Below are positions 13,743 through 15,337 of a DNA stretch of 15,337 nt, one piece after another. How positions within the stretch are numbered: the stretch's first letter is position 1; each line of letters opens with the position of its first letter. The stretch lies in assembly GCA_964418425.1 (NCBI GenBank), contig CAYQLT010000058.1, positions 1 through 15,337 of the forward strand, read 5' to 3'. The position numbers were made by a program, and so were the translations under genes. This DNA is from CAYQLT01 sp964418425 (GTDB taxonomy: Bacteria; Bacillota; Limnochordia; Limnochordales; Geochordaceae). Under the pieces are notes generated by a model. That model had not been told where the DNA came from. It made no database searches and saw only the letters and a list, made by a program, of their open reading frames with translations.

Positions 13743-14612
13743 TTGGGCGCCGCTGCCCTCATCATGCTGCGCGAAGGTCTGGAGGCCTCCCTAGTGGTGG
13801 GCATCGTGCTGGCTTACCTCACCAAGCTGCAACAGCAAAGTCGCGCAAGTTACGTTTGGGCGGGTGTGGGGGCGGCGACGGCGGCCTCGGCGGCGGTAGC
13901 CGCCCTCTTTTCGTGGGTTGCCGGGGGCTTCGAGGGAACCAACGAGGCGCTCTTCGAGGGTGCCATCATGCTCGCGGCGGCAGGCGTGCTGACATCCATC
14001 ATCCTGTGGATGCAGCGGCAGGCAAGGCACATCAAGAGCCAGCTAGAGCACGAGGTGGGCAGGGCCCTCACCACAGGGCAGCTGTGGGGATTGGCTGCCC
14101 TGGCGTTCGTGGCGGTGTTCCGGGAGGGCGTGGAAAGCGTACTCTTCCTGGGCGCGGTTTTCCTCACCCATCCAGACCCGCTGGCGGCCGTCGGGGCTGT
14201 GGCTGGACTGCAGGCAGCGGTGCTCCTGGCCTACCTCATTTTCCGGGCATCGGTAGCCCTGGACCTCAGGCGATTCTTCTATCTGACCGGTCTTGCGTTG
14301 GTCCTGGTAGCGGCAGGGCTCCTGGCAGGTGGAGTCCATGAGCTGCAGGAGGCGGGATGGCTTCCCACCCTCGTGAATCCTCTCTGGGATCTGAGCCGCT
14401 CGTTGAGCGAGCAGAGCTTGGTCGGCGCGTCGATGAAGGCCCTGTTCGGCTACAACTCGGATCCCTCCCTCCTGGAGGTGCTCGCGTGGGTCGCCTACGT
14501 CGGCTTGGTGGGCGGGCGCTACCTGGGCGTCACCAGGGCTGCCTTTGCGGTCGCGCCGCCACGTCAGGGAGCCCCCACTGGACGGGGTCCGGGCAGGCGC
14601 GCTTTGGGGTAG
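13743..14612 (+). CDS. FTR1/EfeU-family iron permease
   Basis: This 289-residue integral membrane protein belongs to the FTR1 high-affinity iron permeases. The two REGxE iron-handling motifs are present: LREGLEASLVVGI (R10-E14) at the start and FREGVESVLFL (R127-E131) in the middle. A loop FEGTNEALFEG carries further acidic residues of the type seen in the family. Seven hydrophobic segments are expected and visible. I chose the TTG at 13743 because it gives the usual family start (GAAALIMLREGLEA) nine bases after GGGAGG; a TTG at 13713 would add ten residues. No EfeO or EfeB partner (periplasmic binding and peroxidase/oxidase proteins) lies in the window, so it is an orphan permease. It has its own promoter. 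The C-terminal 20 residues are Pro/Gly/Arg-rich and cytosolic or disordered. Confidence 0.92.
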   Translation: MGAAALIMLREGLEASLVVGIVLAYLTKLQQQSRASYVWAGVGAATAASAAVAALFSWVAGGFEGTNEALFEGAIMLAAAGVLTSIILWMQRQARHIKSQLEHEVGRALTTGQLWGLAALAFVAVFREGVESVLFLGAVFLTHPDPLAAVGAVAGLQAAVLLAYLIFRASVALDLRRFFYLTGLALVLVAAGLLAGGVHELQEAGWLPTLVNPLWDLSRSLSEQSLVGASMKALFGYNSDPSLLEVLAWVAYVGLVGGRYLGVTRAAFAVAPPRQGAPTGRGPGRRALG

Positions 14613-14727
14613 CCGCCCGAGCACTGCGGGAGCGGAGCGTGGTGACCAGCGTCGGCGGCAGCGAGGTGCTGGTGGGGAGCTCCAGCCGGTGGCGGAGAAC
14701 GGCCTGGGCTGTGGCGGATGCAAGGTG

Positions 14728-14945
14728 GCCGAGAGCTTGGCCGAGCGCCAGCGGGAGATCTGCGGGCACCTGTTTGCGGAAGCCAAAGACTGGCATGGCC
14801 TGCGTCGGGCTCGGGGCCGGGGGCTTGGCAACATGCAGATCCAGGCCTACCTGACCGCCTTTGTCCGAGACCGTAAGCGGCTGGTGGCGTGGGTGTTTCG
14901 CCGACGCCCGGCGGCTTCGGCCCACGCCCGCCTAAAGGTGGGATG
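14728..14945 (+). pseudogene. Transposase remnant, IS1182-like C-terminal end
   Basis: A plus-strand frame reads FAEAKDWHGLRRARGRGLGN followed by MQIQAYLTAFVRDRKRLVAW. This is the characteristic C-terminal block of IS1182-type DDE transposases (E in FAEAK is the last catalytic acid, followed by HGLRRAR-x-RGL). No start codon or upstream DDE domain is present: the sequence before 14728 does not continue the homology and begins shortly after the iron permease gene. The frame stays open after the family part but becomes antisense to the second remnant. It is therefore a truncated, inactive leftover. Confidence 0.72.
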
Positions 14946-15337
14946 CCCGGAGTTCGCGTGGCTGCGCGTGCTGGCGGAGCCATTCGAGGCGCAAGACGGG
15001 AGCAATGAACGAGAAGACGGCTCCAAGGAGGGCCTCGAGCCAGTCCGCCCAGGAGGTTACCGTCCCCGGCTCGCACTGGCGACGCGGTGCTGGGCGAGAC
15101 GACGGCCTTCGCGGCGCGCCTTCCAGCGTGTCCGGCAACTCCGGGATGCTGTCGACGGGCGGGTCCACTCCCCGGGCCTGGGCCCGGCGGTGCACCTCCC
15201 GCAGCAACAGGGAGGCGAGGGCCAGGGCCATCACGCAGGAAAAGGCGTGCACCCGGATCTTGCTGTCGGTCCGCTGGAAACATGGGCCGCCAGCTTACGA
15301 AATGGGGGTCTTTCATCTGCCGGATGGCCCGCTCCAT
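14932..15337 (-). pseudogene. Transposase remnant, IS1634/IS4-like C-terminal end, frameshifted
   Basis: Read leftward from the window edge, the first frame gives MERAIRQMKDPHFVSWRPMF, the conserved segment around the last catalytic Glu of IS1634-type transposases. After the Phe codon the reading breaks: the expected continuation QRTDSKIRVHAFSCVMALAL is found only after removing one base at about 15276-15277, showing a one-base insertion. The shifted frame continues as ASLLLREVHRRAQARG and loses resemblance to the family around 15050; its stop is at 14932. The N-terminal part lies outside the window. It converges with the IS1182-like remnant and overlaps its open frame. Confidence 0.75.

Noticed and set aside
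1..15337. CRISPR arrays, tRNA or rRNA genes
   Set aside because: No regularly spaced repeat array, cloverleaf-like sequence or conserved rRNA segment was seen on either strand.

Overview
The window is high-GC bacterial DNA with strong AGGAGG-type ribosome binding sites and frequent GTG/TTG starts. This suits a high-GC Bacillota, for example the Limnochordia / Symbiobacterium / Thermaerobacter neighbourhood. A secreted protein that resembles an outer-membrane barrel would fit the diderm Limnochordia best. The taxon is an inference; no rRNA or other marker gene is present.

Layout, left to right. (1) A lone FAD-dependent amine/sarcosine-oxidase-type dehydrogenase (334-1515, +). (2) A patchy segment: a degenerate fragment of a barrel-like gene (1564-1960, -), a Phd/VapC-type toxin-antitoxin pair with its own promoter and operator-like repeats (1994-2696, +), about 790 bases with no convincing gene, a WrbA-type flavoprotein (3484-4122, +), and the intact barrel-like gene (4248-4937, -). 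(3) An intact minimal nucleotidyltransferase gene (5139-5600, +). (4) A catabolic island: a nitrilase-family amidohydrolase (5506-6495, -) divergent from a tightly packed operon of RpiR-type regulator, crotonase, succinate-CoA-ligase-like beta and alpha subunits, and a complete TRAP transporter dctPQM (6595-13222, +). (5) A second, damaged copy of the nucleotidyltransferase (13260-13450, +) that has lost the whole catalytic block. (6) An orphan FTR1-type iron permease with a good sigma-A promoter (13743-14612, +). (7) Two transposase remnants converging at the right edge, one IS1182-like (+) and one IS1634/IS4-like (-) with a visible one-base frameshift.

How the parts may work together: the TRAP system would import a carboxylate (or a carboxylic amide), the nitrilase-family enzyme could release a carboxylate from an amide or carbamoyl precursor, the SucCD-like ligase would make its CoA thioester at the cost of ATP, and the crotonase would act on that thioester. 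The RpiR regulator sits between two opposed promoters that share a palindrome, so it could control both arms. The substrate cannot be read from the sequence. The most notable structural feature is that two pairs of direct repeats bracket cargo: the barrel-like copies flank the toxin-antitoxin/wrbA segment, and the nucleotidyltransferase copies flank the catabolic island.
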